A stretch of DNA of 64,000 nucleotides, from assembly GCF_003044275.1 (NCBI RefSeq), contig NZ_PZPL01000001.1:1116001-1180000 (forward strand). Direction: 5' to 3'. This DNA is from Rathayibacter caricis DSM 15933 (GTDB taxonomy: Bacteria; Actinomycetota; Actinomycetes; Actinomycetales; Microbacteriaceae). The notes below the pieces were generated by a model, which was not told where the DNA came from, did not search any database, and worked only from the letters and a program-made list of their open reading frames with translations. Both the position numbers and the translations under genes were made by a program. Of the stretch, positions 33,731 to 41,882 are shown in pieces; the first letter of the stretch is position 1; the number at the start of each line of letters is the position of its first letter.

Positions 33731-34672
33731 ATGGCACGACGAACGGGCGGGATCTCGCTCCAGCAGCTCCACTACTTCGTCGAGGTCGCCTCCGAGGGGT
33801 CGATCTCCGCTGCGGCCGACCTGCTCTACGTCGCTCAGCCGACCATGTCCGCGGCGATGAAGGATCTCGAGACGCGGGTGGGACGCGCCCTCCTCGTCCG
33901 CTCCGCCCGCGGGGTAGCCCTCACCACGGACGGTGCCGAGTTCCTCGGCTACGCCAGGCAGGTCATCGAGCAGGTGGCGCTCCTCGAGCAGCGCTACCTG
34001 GGGCGGCCGCCGTCGCGTCGCCTGCTCGGGGTGTCCACGCAGCACTACTCGTTCGCCGTCGACGCCTTCGTGCGGATGGTCAGGAGCACGGAGGGGGAGA
34101 AGTACGAGTTCTCCCTGCGCGAGACCCGCACCCGGGACATCATCGAGGACGTCCGCACTCTGCGCAGCGAGCTGGGGATCCTGTACCGCAACGACTTCAA
34201 CCGGGACGTCATCGACAAGATCCTCCGCGACGCGGGGCTCGCCTTCCATCCCCTCTTCCTCGCCCTGCCGCACATCTTCGTCTCGCGGAGGAACCCACTG
34301 GCCTCGCGCGAGCGGGTGACCCTCGCGGATCTCGCCGAGCTGCCGCGGCTCACCTTCGACCAGGGGGCGGACAACTCCTTCTACTTCGCCGAGGAGATCC
34401 TCTCCACGCTGTCGAGCGACCGGGAGATCCGCGTGTCCGACCGGGCGACGATCTTCAATCTGATGATCGGCCTCGACGGGTACACCATCTCGACCGGCAT
34501 CATCAGCGACGACCTCGACCCGGCCATCGTCGCCGTCCCGCTCGACGTCGACGAGCGGATCGAGATCGGCTGGATCGGTCACTCCGCCATCCCTCTCACC
34601 GAGCAGGCGCGGCGCTACCTGACCGAGCTGCGGGCCGTGGTGACCGAGGGCGGCATCACCCTGCTCGGGTGA
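33731..34672 (+). CDS. LysR-family regulator, probably of mesXD
   Basis: Encodes 313 residues. The helix-turn-helix ISLQQLHYFVEVASEGSISAAADLLYVAQPTMSAAMKDLETRVGRALLVRSARGVALTTDGAEFLGYA is canonical. The rest is the two-lobed effector domain. It is divergent from the mesX-mesD pair with a palindrome in the 124-base gap, the standard LysR arrangement, so a MetR-like role in methionine control is the best guess. It ends 178 bases from the convergent GH91 gene with a hairpin between them. Confidence 0.88.
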   Translation: MARRTGGISLQQLHYFVEVASEGSISAAADLLYVAQPTMSAAMKDLETRVGRALLVRSARGVALTTDGAEFLGYARQVIEQVALLEQRYLGRPPSRRLLGVSTQHYSFAVDAFVRMVRSTEGEKYEFSLRETRTRDIIEDVRTLRSELGILYRNDFNRDVIDKILRDAGLAFHPLFLALPHIFVSRRNPLASRERVTLADLAELPRLTFDQGADNSFYFAEEILSTLSSDREIRVSDRATIFNLMIGLDGYTISTGIISDDLDPAIVAVPLDVDERIEIGWIGHSAIPLTEQARRYLTELRAVVTEGGITLLG

Positions 34673-34705
34673 GCGGCACGGCGCGGCCGCCCCGCCCGTG
34701 CGCCC

Positions 34706-34727
34706 GGAACCGCCGAGTTGCGGTTCC
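34706..34727. terminator. Hairpin between convergent LysR and GH91 genes
   Basis: GGAACCGC (34706-34713) and GCGGTTCC (34720-34727) pair perfectly around CGAGTT. Outer sequences (GTGCG/CGCAC, GTGAGC/GCTCAC) extend the fold. Likely a two-way stop. Confidence 0.55.
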
Positions 34728-34850
34728 GCCCGCACGCGCGGCTCACCCTCGAGAGCCCGCACGCCGACGACATCGAGGCGGTGCGCACGATCTGCGGAAC
34801 CGGCCCCGAGAACCACGCCGGGGGCGCGGCGAGCCCCTCCCTCCGCCGGC

Positions 34851-36185
34851 TCAGCCCGGGATCGACGGGGTCGCCCGCACCGCGTTCACCGCGCGGTCGG
34901 CGACGATCTCGTCCTCGGTGCCGGAGTCGAGGATCGTGTTGCGCGTCGACGCCGCGTCCACGAGGACGGTCGTGAGCGGGAGCCGGTCCGAGGTCGCGGT
35001 CGAGAGCAGCGCGTCGACCTGTGCCTCGAAGGCGGATCCACCCGAGGCGGCGCGGACGTCCTTGCCGACGATGTGGTTGCCCGAGACCTGGTTGCCGGTG
35101 CCGCCGACCAGGCGGACGATCACCGGCGCGGATCCCTCCGGGCGCACCTTCCGGGCGTCCACCACCTCCGAGACGTGGTTCGCGAGCACGGAGTTGTCGC
35201 TGCCGTCGATCCGGACGAGGCCGAAGTCGTCGTCGCGGCCGTTGTCGATGCCGAGGAACGGCGTCCACGGCTCGTGATCGCGCAGCAGGTGGTTCGAGCC
35301 GACGAGGTTCTCGGAGCTGCCCTCGTCGAGCAGCACCATGCCGGGGTAGAAGGAGTGCAGGCGGTTGGCGACGACGCTCGAGCGCGTCACTCCGCTCAGG
35401 TGCACGCTGCTCGCGCCCCGGGGGAACACGTTGTTCGCGGTGATCAGCAGCCCGCCGTGGTTCTCGGCTCGGATGGAGTGCCCGTGCGGGCCGGCGCCGA
35501 GCAGGTTGTCGGTGATCTTCGACGCCTGGCCCCAGCCGAGCAGCTCGATGCAGCTGCCGCTCTCGGCGAGGAAGTTGTCGTGGATCGAGAGCGCGTCGGC
35601 GTGGTGGATCGTCAGCGCGTGCTCGAGGTAGACGAAGCCCATGCCGGTGACGCGGAAGGAGTCGTTGGCGCTCGTGACGAGGATCCCGGTGCGGCCGTTC
35701 ACGTAGGTGTTCTCGGGGTGGACGTCCGTGCCGTCGGCCTCGAAGTGCATCCCGTCGAGGCAGAAGTCGACGAACTCGACCGAGCTGATCCGCGGGCTGC
35801 CCTCGCGGCGGACGAGGAACGCGGCGCCCTCCTCCTGCGTGGCGCCTCCCTCCAGCAGCACCTGGATGCGGCTGCCGCCGGGCCACAGCTCGTGCAGGTC
35901 GGGCCACTCCGCCTCGGGCACGTTGAACCGGATGCTGGAGGAGGTGAAGCCGTGGCCGGAGCCCTGGATGCGCAGGTAGCTGATGTCGATGACGACCTGC
36001 GTGCGCAGCGGGTAGTCGCCCGGCGGGAGGTGGATGACGGCGCCGGGCCTGCCGCCCTGCTGCTCGTCGGTGGCGGTCTGACGGCTCCGGACGTCGTCGA
36101 GCATGCTGTTCAGCACCTCGCCGACGTCGCGGGTCGGATCGCCGACGGGCCAGGTCGTGACGTCGTACTGGAAGGGGCCGGGCAT
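34851..36185 (-). CDS. Inulin fructotransferase (GH91, difructose-anhydride forming)
   Basis: Encodes 444 residues, the size of known inulin fructotransferases. Recognised by long blocks highly similar to my recollection of the Arthrobacter/Bacillus enzymes: LRIQGSGHGFTSSSIRFNVP, EWPDLHELWPGGSRI, SANDSFRVTGMGFVYLEHAL, GWGQASKITDNLLGAGP and FPRGASSVHLSGVTRSSV. The fold is a right-handed parallel beta-helix. It cleaves inulin from the end, releasing cyclic difructose anhydride (III or I not resolved). No classical signal peptide is visible at this start. A run of 16 G lies 40 bases upstream and a LacI-type operator about 115 bases upstream. It ends convergently with the LysR gene. Confidence 0.92.
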   Translation of the reverse strand: MPGPFQYDVTTWPVGDPTRDVGEVLNSMLDDVRSRQTATDEQQGGRPGAVIHLPPGDYPLRTQVVIDISYLRIQGSGHGFTSSSIRFNVPEAEWPDLHELWPGGSRIQVLLEGGATQEEGAAFLVRREGSPRISSVEFVDFCLDGMHFEADGTDVHPENTYVNGRTGILVTSANDSFRVTGMGFVYLEHALTIHHADALSIHDNFLAESGSCIELLGWGQASKITDNLLGAGPHGHSIRAENHGGLLITANNVFPRGASSVHLSGVTRSSVVANRLHSFYPGMVLLDEGSSENLVGSNHLLRDHEPWTPFLGIDNGRDDDFGLVRIDGSDNSVLANHVSEVVDARKVRPEGSAPVIVRLVGGTGNQVSGNHIVGKDVRAASGGSAFEAQVDALLSTATSDRLPLTTVLVDAASTRNTILDSGTEDEIVADRAVNAVRATPSIPG

Positions 36186-36224
36186 CGGTGCTCGCTCTCG
36201 TGTGCTGGGGGTGCCGCATGCGGA

Positions 36225-36240
36225 GGGGGGGGGGGGGGGG
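36225..36240. repeat. Homopolymer of 16 G in the GH91 leader
   Basis: Sixteen consecutive G (C on the coding strand) between the operator at 36299-36314 and the ATG at 36185. Such tracts change length by slippage and can switch expression. An assembly or sequencing artefact is also possible. Confidence 0.75.
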
Positions 36241-36298
36241 AACGCGGTGCTCCGGATCGAGGAGCTTGCGGGTGGTGGTCGTTCCGCAGTGCTGTGGC

Positions 36299-36327
36299 GA
36301 CAAAACGATTTGTCACGACCGACTGTA
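36299..36327 (-). promoter_or_regulatory. LacI-type operator and -10 box of the GH91 gene
   Basis: GACAAA-ACGA-TTTGTC (36299-36314) is a perfect palindrome and matches the half-sites of the operator at 30238-30266 (GACAATACG / CGTATTGTC). A TACAGT box (minus strand, 36327-36322) lies just upstream. No clear -35 box is seen. Confidence 0.65.
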
Positions 36328-36416
36328 GGACCGATCGCGGCGTGAGGAAAGGGGGAGTGGTGACGGGTGATGCTCGCGCGGGTGGCGACTGGTCGCTCGT
36401 GGGTCTCTGCGGGTCG

Positions 36417-36595
36417 GATCAGGCCCGATCCGAGTCCACTCGCGGATGCGTCGCTGCACGAGTGGGCGCGATCCGGGCTCTGCAGGGCGGATGGGGCCCG
36501 TTCCGGGTCCACTCGCGGGTGCGTGGTCGCGCGAGTGGACGCGATGCGGGCTTCAAGCCTCGTGTAGGGCCCGTTCCGCGCCCACTCGCGGGTCA
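36417..36595. repeat. Intergenic repeats of family 3
   Basis: Three to four degenerate copies of a unit around GGCCCGATCC-GAGTCCACTCGCG, each with a partner such as CGAGTGGGCGCGATCCGGGC that makes local inverted repeats. The 407-base gap between the GH91 and ThrE genes otherwise holds only the operator and G-run; I see no gene in it. Confidence 0.5.
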
Positions 36596-38251
36596 ACCGC
36601 GGTCCGGGTCCGCGGAGTCGGAGACGCCGTTCGCCTCCGGTGCCCCGATCGTGCTGATGATCGGGAGGGTCCCCGTCCGCACGAGCGGCTCGTGCGGATC
36701 CGAGGGGGAGGGCGCCGGATCCACGACCGGCAGCGGCGCCGTGGTCGGCGACGGCTCGCCCTCCCGGTACAGCACGTCGGCGGCCAGCGCCGCGTCCATC
36801 CCGCGGTCCCGCCGCGCCCGCGCACGCACCGGCGCCACGGCGCGCACCACCGGAGTCCGCAGTCGGCGGTATGCGATGCGCCCGAGCGTGACGCCTCCCG
36901 CGAGCCCGACGGCGATCATCCCGGCCTGCAGCAGCAGCTCGATGCCGCTCGCCGGGTCGCCGCCGGACGTCAGGTCCAGCACGCCGCGGTAGAGCGTCAG
37001 CCCGGGCAGCAGCGGCACGATCCCGCAGGCGGTCGTCACGACGGCGGGGATCCGCATCCGGTCGGACAGGGCCTCGCCGAGCAGGCCGATGACGAGCGCG
37101 GGAGCGGCGCTGGCCATCAGCGGAGCGGCGCCGAGCGCGAGGAGCGAGTCGGAGGCGAGCCACGCGCCCGCACCCGTGAGCGCGGCGATCAGCGCCGGAC
37201 GCGGCGGGGTGTGCGACGAGAGCGCCCACGCGCCGGCCGCGATCCCCGCGCCGAGGATCTGCACGCCGGCCGGCCAGGGGCGGGCGTAGGAGTCGACGAG
37301 CACGAGCTCGACGCCGAGGGAGCGCGCCGCATCGAGCACGGCGGCGATCCCGACGACGATGCCCAGGGTGAGCAGTCCGACCTCGAGCAGGCGTCCGCCG
37401 GCGGTGATCGGGAAGCCGTTGATCGCGTCGTCCGCGGCGCCGACGAACGAGAGGCCGGCGAGCAGCACGACGACCCCGGAGGCGACCACCAGCGCCGGCG
37501 GCAGCGCGGCGAGCTCGACCGGCAGCTGCGGCACGACCGCGAGCAGCAGCACCGCCACTCCGGTCGCGACCGCCGCGCCCGCGATCTGCTGGAAGAACGC
37601 GGGCAGGCCCCACCCGCCCAGCAAGCGGGTGACGGTGTCGATCAGGGCGGCGGTGGCGGCCGCGACGAGGACCACGAGCGGTCCGCCGCCCAGCAGCACC
37701 GCGACTCCGGCGGCCATGACCGCGAGAGTGAGGGTGACGACGGCCCGGCGGTAGCGGTGCGGCTGCACGAGGATCGCGTCGAGCCGTTCGTGGGCCGCCT
37801 CGAACTGGTGCCGGGCCTCGTCGCGCGCCTCGCTCGAGTCGACAGTGTCGGCGACCCGCACCTCGGGGGAGCCGTCGGTGATCGCGGTGACCAGCGCCGT
37901 CACGCGGGCGAGCCGCTCGTAGTCGGCGCTGCGCGTCTGCACCACCCGCAGCACGCTCACGCCGGCGGAGTCGTCGCCTCCGTCGTGCACCACGAGGATC
38001 GACGTGAACGTGAGGTCGACCTGCACCTCGATGCCGTACGCCCGGCAGACGCGCTGGATCGTCTCGGTCACCTCGGCCGCCGCCGCTCCGAGCGAGAGCA
38101 GCGTCTCGCCGAGCCGCACCGCCAGCTCGAGCACGCTGCGCACGGTCTGCTCGGCGAGGGAGGCGCGGCGGGCGCGACGGCTGACGGGCGCGGCCGGCTT
38201 CTGTCCGCTGAGTGTGCCGACGACCTGCTGGAGGAGACGTGGAGGGCGCAT
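36593..38251 (-). CDS. thrE: ThrE-type threonine/serine exporter
   Basis: Encodes 552 residues. The N-terminal cytosolic part (about 25-180; ELAVRLGETLLSLGAAAAEVTETIQRVCRAYGIEVQVDLTFTSILV) is the DUF1212 domain, which carries hydrolase-like motifs in the family. It is followed by about ten helices in two groups, ThrE_1 (to about 300) and ThrE_2 (about 310-460). The C-terminal tail of about 90 residues is hydrophilic and low complexity. The corynebacterial ThrE exports threonine and serine. The gene stands alone and ends in a repeat-rich gap. Confidence 0.85.
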   Translation of the reverse strand: MRPPRLLQQVVGTLSGQKPAAPVSRRARRASLAEQTVRSVLELAVRLGETLLSLGAAAAEVTETIQRVCRAYGIEVQVDLTFTSILVVHDGGDDSAGVSVLRVVQTRSADYERLARVTALVTAITDGSPEVRVADTVDSSEARDEARHQFEAAHERLDAILVQPHRYRRAVVTLTLAVMAAGVAVLLGGGPLVVLVAAATAALIDTVTRLLGGWGLPAFFQQIAGAAVATGVAVLLLAVVPQLPVELAALPPALVVASGVVVLLAGLSFVGAADDAINGFPITAGGRLLEVGLLTLGIVVGIAAVLDAARSLGVELVLVDSYARPWPAGVQILGAGIAAGAWALSSHTPPRPALIAALTGAGAWLASDSLLALGAAPLMASAAPALVIGLLGEALSDRMRIPAVVTTACGIVPLLPGLTLYRGVLDLTSGGDPASGIELLLQAGMIAVGLAGGVTLGRIAYRRLRTPVVRAVAPVRARARRDRGMDAALAADVLYREGEPSPTTAPLPVVDPAPSPSDPHEPLVRTGTLPIISTIGAPEANGVSDSADPDRG

Positions 38252-38379
38252 CCGTCGAGCCTAGGCAGACCGCGGGGTGTCCGTGACCGCGCTCTCCGAC
38301 ACCCCCTGGCGCCTCCGCCCGGGATGTGAGGGGATGGAGCCCGGTGCACCTCGCACCTCCCCTCTCGGAAAGGTCGAGC

Positions 38380-39375
38380 ATGTCGCTCAGCGTGCTGTTC
38401 ATCGGTGGAACCGGCATCATCAGCGCGGAGGGCGTCCGCCGCTCCCTCGCCGTCGGGCACGACGTGACCGTGCTCAACCGGGGGCGGACGTCGATCCGGC
38501 CGCTCCCCGAGGGCGTTCGGACCCTGACCGCCGATGTCCGCGACTCCGCCTCGATGCGCGACGCCCTGGGCGACGAGCACTTCGACGTCGTCGTCGAGTT
38601 CGCCGCGTTCACCCCCGAGCACGTGCAGCAGGACATCGACCTGTTCGCCGGGCGCACCGGCCAGTACGTCTTCATCAGCTCGGCCTCGGCCTACCAGAAG
38701 CCGCCGGCGCGCGTGCCGGTGACCGAGTCGACTCCGCTGCGGAACCCGTTCTGGACGTACTCGCAGGACAAGATCGCCTGCGAGGACCTCCTCGTCGCCG
38801 AGTACCGCCGCAGCGGCTTCCCCGTGACGATCGTGCGGCCCTCGCACACCTACGACCGCACCGCGCTGCCGGTCGACGGAGGCTGGACCGTGATCGACCG
38901 GATGCGGCGCGGCCTCGAGGTGGTCGTCCCGGGCGACGGCACCTCGCTCTGGACCCTGACCCACAGCAGCGACGTGGCCGTCGGGCTCGTCGGCCTGTTC
39001 GGCGCCACGGCGGCGATCGGCGAGGCGTTCCACATCACCGGCGACGAGACGCCCACCTGGGACCGCATCCACCAGGACCTGGCCGCCGCGGCCGGGACCG
39101 AGGCGCGGATCGTGCACGTCGCCTCCGACGCGATCGCCGGCGCCGATCCGGAGCTCGGCGCCGGGATCCTCGGCGACAAGGCGCACTCGATGGTCTTCGA
39201 CAACGCGAAGGTGCGGAGCCTGGTGCCCGCGTTCTCGCCGGCGGTGCGGTTCAGCGACGGCGCGCGCGAGATCGTCGAGTGGTACGACGCCGATCCGTCG
39301 CGCCGGGTCGTCGACGAGCGGATGAACGCGCTGTTCGACGCCCTGCTCGAGGCGTACCGACCGCGGCCGCTCTGA
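38380..39375 (+). CDS. NAD-dependent epimerase/dehydratase-like protein
   Basis: Encodes 331 residues of the extended short-chain dehydrogenase family. Seen: the Rossmann motif FIGGTGIISAEGVRRSL, a V-x-E-F-A-A-F strand, SSASAYQKPP and the catalytic pair in WTYSQDKIACE (Tyr-x3-Lys). The later half (HSSDVAVGLVGLFG, EAFHITGDETPTWDRI) is typical of RNA-binding-protein-like/epimerase members found near sugar genes. GGAAAGG lies six nt before ATG 38380. Substrate unknown. It is followed by the tandem repeat elements at 39.4 kb. Confidence 0.85.
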   Translation: MSLSVLFIGGTGIISAEGVRRSLAVGHDVTVLNRGRTSIRPLPEGVRTLTADVRDSASMRDALGDEHFDVVVEFAAFTPEHVQQDIDLFAGRTGQYVFISSASAYQKPPARVPVTESTPLRNPFWTYSQDKIACEDLLVAEYRRSGFPVTIVRPSHTYDRTALPVDGGWTVIDRMRRGLEVVVPGDGTSLWTLTHSSDVAVGLVGLFGATAAIGEAFHITGDETPTWDRIHQDLAAAAGTEARIVHVASDAIAGADPELGAGILGDKAHSMVFDNAKVRSLVPAFSPAVRFSDGAREIVEWYDADPSRRVVDERMNALFDALLEAYRPRPL

Positions 39376-39405
39376 GCGCGTCGGACGCGCTTCTCCGGTG
39401 GGGGT

Positions 39406-39615
39406 CTGTCCGGTTTGCAGGGGATGTGCGTCCTCCCGGACGTTGCACTGCGGCGGGAAGCGCGTTCCCGCTCGAAGCCCCTGCGAATGGCACCGCCCCC
39501 TCGCGAGAGCGTCGGTCCGCAGTGACCTGTGCGATGTGCAGGGGATGTGCGCCGCTCCGCGCGTCGCGATGCGGTGGGAAGCGTGTTCCCGCTCGGATCC
39601 CCTGCGAATCGTGCA
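39406..39615. repeat. Tandem pair of ~88-nt hairpin elements, period 121 nt
   Basis: Element A (39406-39492) and B (39527-39615) share TGCAGGGGATGTGCG, GGGAAGCGYGTTCCCGCTCG and CCCCTGCGAAT. Each folds with outer arms GCAGGGG / CCCCTGC (9 bp in B) and an inner GGGAA-N5-TTCCC hairpin. They fill most of the 333-base gap before the aldolase gene. Another hairpin, CGAGAGC / GCTCTCG at 39658-39690, follows. Function unknown; no reading frame in them is convincing. Confidence 0.75.
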
Positions 39616-39708
39616 CGCGCCGGATCGAGCGGGACCTGGATCGTGCGCGCGCCGACTCGAGAGCGGCCTGCCCCTCCGAGGCGGCTCTCGTGCGCGAGGA
39701 TCGGAGGC

Positions 39709-40449
39709 ATGAGTGCGCAGCGAGGTCTCCCCGCCGGACGTGCCGACGGCGTGTGGTGCCAGCTCGGCGAGCCCCTGACCGCGGTGCAGATCGCGCGCAG
39801 CGGAGTCGACTGGCTGGCCCTCGACGCGCAGCACGGGGCGTTCGACGACTCCGCGGTCGTCGCGACGCTGCGGGCCGCGGCGGTGCTCGAGGAGCGGCCG
39901 CCCGTCGCCGTGCGGGTCGCCGAGCTCTCGGACGCCCTGATCGGCCGGGCGCTCGACGCCGGTGCCGACGTGGTGATCGTGCCGATGGTCGAGACGGTCG
40001 CGCAGGCGGAGGCGGCCGTCGGGGCCGCGCACTACCCGCCGGTCGGCCGTCGCAGCTGGGGTCCGATGGCGGGACTGTGGGGAGCGGTCGCCCCGACGCC
40101 CGCCGAGGCGCGCTGCGAGCTGTGGGTGATGATCGAGACCCGCGCCGGTCTCGACGCGGTCGACGGGATCCTCGCGCTGCCGGGAGTCGCGGGCGTCTTC
40201 GTGGGCCCGTTCGATCTCGCGATCGCACTCGGCGTCGCGCTGCCCGACCTGATCGCCGCCGACGGACCCGGCGACCCGCTGCCCGCGATCGTGGCGGCGG
40301 CCCGTCGCTCCGGTGTGCGCGCAGGTGTGTTCGCCGGCGATCCGGAGCGGGCGGAGCGACTCCTCGCGCTCGGCTTCGAGGTCGTCGCGGTCGTCACCGA
40401 TCAGGCGCTGATCGCCCTCGGGGTCGCCGCCCTGCGATCGGACGGCTGA
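39709..40449 (+). CDS. HpcH/HpaI-type aldolase
   Basis: Encodes 246 residues of the class II pyruvate aldolase family (HpaI/GarL-like). Seen: GVWCQLGEPLTAVQIARSGVDWLALDAQHGAFDD at the start (metal-site loop and catalytic His region), VIVPMVETVAQAEAAV, WVMIETRAGLDAVDGIL (metal-binding Glu) and GVFVGPFDLAIALG (metal-binding Asp). These cytosolic enzymes cleave 2-keto-3-deoxy sugar acids to pyruvate and an aldehyde. No sugar-acid pathway is adjacent, so the substrate is open. The ATG at 39709 follows TCGGAGGC very closely, and AGGA further up may serve as the ribosome-binding site. Confidence 0.85.
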   Translation: MSAQRGLPAGRADGVWCQLGEPLTAVQIARSGVDWLALDAQHGAFDDSAVVATLRAAAVLEERPPVAVRVAELSDALIGRALDAGADVVIVPMVETVAQAEAAVGAAHYPPVGRRSWGPMAGLWGAVAPTPAEARCELWVMIETRAGLDAVDGILALPGVAGVFVGPFDLAIALGVALPDLIAADGPGDPLPAIVAAARRSGVRAGVFAGDPERAERLLALGFEVVAVVTDQALIALGVAALRSDG

Positions 40450-40530
40450 TCGCTCACGGCCGGGCCGCGGATCCTCCGCTGTTCCCGCGCCCGCGCCCCG
40501 CCGTTCACCGCGCCCGCGTAGCGTCGCCGC

Positions 40531-41004
40531 ATGGCGATCACCGAGACGGCACCCCGCGGCACGGCGAGCGTCGTCCTCGCGCTCGTCGCCTTCGCGAGCG
40601 CCGTCCTGCTGCTGGGCCACGCCGCGGTGCAGGGAGTCGGCGCGCTCGTGTTCTGGCAGCCGTGCTGGTCGCAGGGGTACGAGAGCCGGGCCTGCGCGTA
40701 CCTGCAGTACGAAGCGCCGACGCCGGAGTGGGTCGCTCCGCTGTGGGTCTGGTTCGCCGAGCTGCTGCTCTCGATCGCCGTGCTCGTGCTCTCGATGCGC
40801 GCGCAGGGGCGCATCGTGCCGCCGGCCTTCGCGCTGCTGGCGGTGCTGGGCTCGAGCATCCTCGTCGACTACGTCTTCACCCCGGCGGTCAACGGCGGCT
40901 ACCTCTCGGCCGACAACCCTCCGGGCTTCGGGCTGATCGGCGCGGTCTGCCAGGCGGTGGCCGGCGTGCTGCTGCTGGTGACCGCGGTCCCACCGCGCCG
41001 CTGA
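40531..41004 (+). CDS. Four-helix membrane protein, unknown
   Basis: Encodes 157 residues with helices near SVVLALVAFASAVLLLGHAAV, PLWVWFAELLLSIAVLVLSM, PPAFALLAVLGSSILVDYVF and GFGLIGAVCQAVAGVLLLVTAV. The external loop between the first two contains WQPCWSQGYESRACAY with two Cys that may form a disulphide. I do not recognise a family. TAGCGT (40519-40524) lies six nt before the ATG with no ribosome-binding site, the leaderless pattern. Confidence 0.65.
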   Translation: MAITETAPRGTASVVLALVAFASAVLLLGHAAVQGVGALVFWQPCWSQGYESRACAYLQYEAPTPEWVAPLWVWFAELLLSIAVLVLSMRAQGRIVPPAFALLAVLGSSILVDYVFTPAVNGGYLSADNPPGFGLIGAVCQAVAGVLLLVTAVPPRR

Positions 41005-41030
41005 GCCGACGGCGACGCGCGCCCGCCGCG

Positions 41031-41083
41031 GTTCCTCAGTAGTCGCGGCGATCGCTCGCGCTTCCCGCAACTTCTGGAGGAGC
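41031..41083. repeat. Hairpin repeat, family 1
   Basis: A copy of the family seen at 8.8 kb, in opposite orientation: GTTCCTCAGTAGTCGCGG, loop, CCGCAACTTCTGGAGGAGC. The left arm has diverged. It lies between the four-helix membrane protein gene and the phosphotransferase gene. Confidence 0.7.
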
Positions 41084-41126
41084 GAGGTCACCCGGTGACC
41101 CGCAGCGCGCGGCTTACGCTGGCCGG

Positions 41127-41882
41127 ATGGACGGACCTCTCGCCGGCGGCAACATGAACGACGTCGAACGCAGCGGGGACACCGTCCTGCGGAACGCCGG
41201 ACCGTGGACGCCGACCGTCCATCGCTACCTCCGGTACCTGGCCGTCGCCGGGATCGACTGGGCGCCCCGGCCCCTCGGCGTTGAGGGCGGGCGCGAGCGG
41301 CTCTCGTTCGTCGAGGGGGAGGTGCCGCTCTACCCGCTGCCCGCCTGGGTGTGGAGCGACTCCGTCCTCGAGGAGGGAGCGCGCCGGCTGCGCGCACTGC
41401 ACGACGCGAGCATCGGCTTCGGCATCGACGGCGCCGTCTGGCAGGCGCCGGCCAAGGTTCCGGCTGAGGTTATCTGCCACAACGACTTCGCCCCGCACAA
41501 CCTGGCGTTCATCGACGGCGCCCTCGTCGGCGCGATCGACTTCGACATGTGCTCGCCGGGTCCGCGGCTCTGGGACATCGCCTACTTCGCGACGCGCGTC
41601 GTCCCGCTGACGGCCGTGACTCCGGAGGGAGCGCCCGGGATGGACGACGCTCGTCGCCGGGTCGAGCTGCTCCTGCGCCGGTACGGCTCGGACGCGACAT
41701 GGGCGGACGTCGTCCGCGTGGCGGTCGTCCGCCTCCACGACCTCGCCGAGATGTCGATCGGCAAGGCCGAGGAGCTCGGGAAGCCGCACCTCCTCGGAGA
41801 GGCGGCGGAGTACACCGCGGACGCGCGGTTCCTCCGCGACCTGCTCGACCGCGACGCGCGCGCCGCCGCGCTTCCTCACTAG
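41127..41882 (+). CDS. Aminoglycoside-phosphotransferase-like kinase
   Basis: Encodes 251 residues of the APH/choline kinase-like family. Seen: the catalytic loop CHNDFAPHN (HxDxxxxN) and the metal-binding IDFDMCSPGPRLWDIAY. The N-terminal lobe is short (starting at VLRNAGPWTPTVHRYLRYL), as in many small phosphotransferases of unknown substrate, so antibiotic resistance should not be assumed. TACGCT (41115-41120) lies six nt before the ATG, suggesting a leaderless mRNA. The stop codon TAG is part of a family 1 repeat copy. Confidence 0.8.
   Translation: MDGPLAGGNMNDVERSGDTVLRNAGPWTPTVHRYLRYLAVAGIDWAPRPLGVEGGRERLSFVEGEVPLYPLPAWVWSDSVLEEGARRLRALHDASIGFGIDGAVWQAPAKVPAEVICHNDFAPHNLAFIDGALVGAIDFDMCSPGPRLWDIAYFATRVVPLTAVTPEGAPGMDDARRRVELLLRRYGSDATWADVVRVAVVRLHDLAEMSIGKAEELGKPHLLGEAAEYTADARFLRDLLDRDARAAALPH

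Noticed and set aside
34851..38675. A 1274-codon open frame on the minus strand
   Set aside because: Only the last 444 codons (GH91) show protein-like composition. The upstream part is antisense to the epimerase and a shadow of the thrE gene, Arg/Pro-rich, and passes through the G-run.
39398..39712. Cys-rich reading frames across the tandem elements at 39.4-39.6 kb
   Set aside because: The similar peptides (GGKRVPAR type) arise because the DNA itself is repeated. The frames lack start signals, and differences between the copies are not biased to silent positions.
41127..41882. Aminoglycoside resistance gene
   Set aside because: The kinase motifs are generic to the APH-like superfamily and the N-lobe does not match known resistance enzymes. 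The context is not that of a resistance island.
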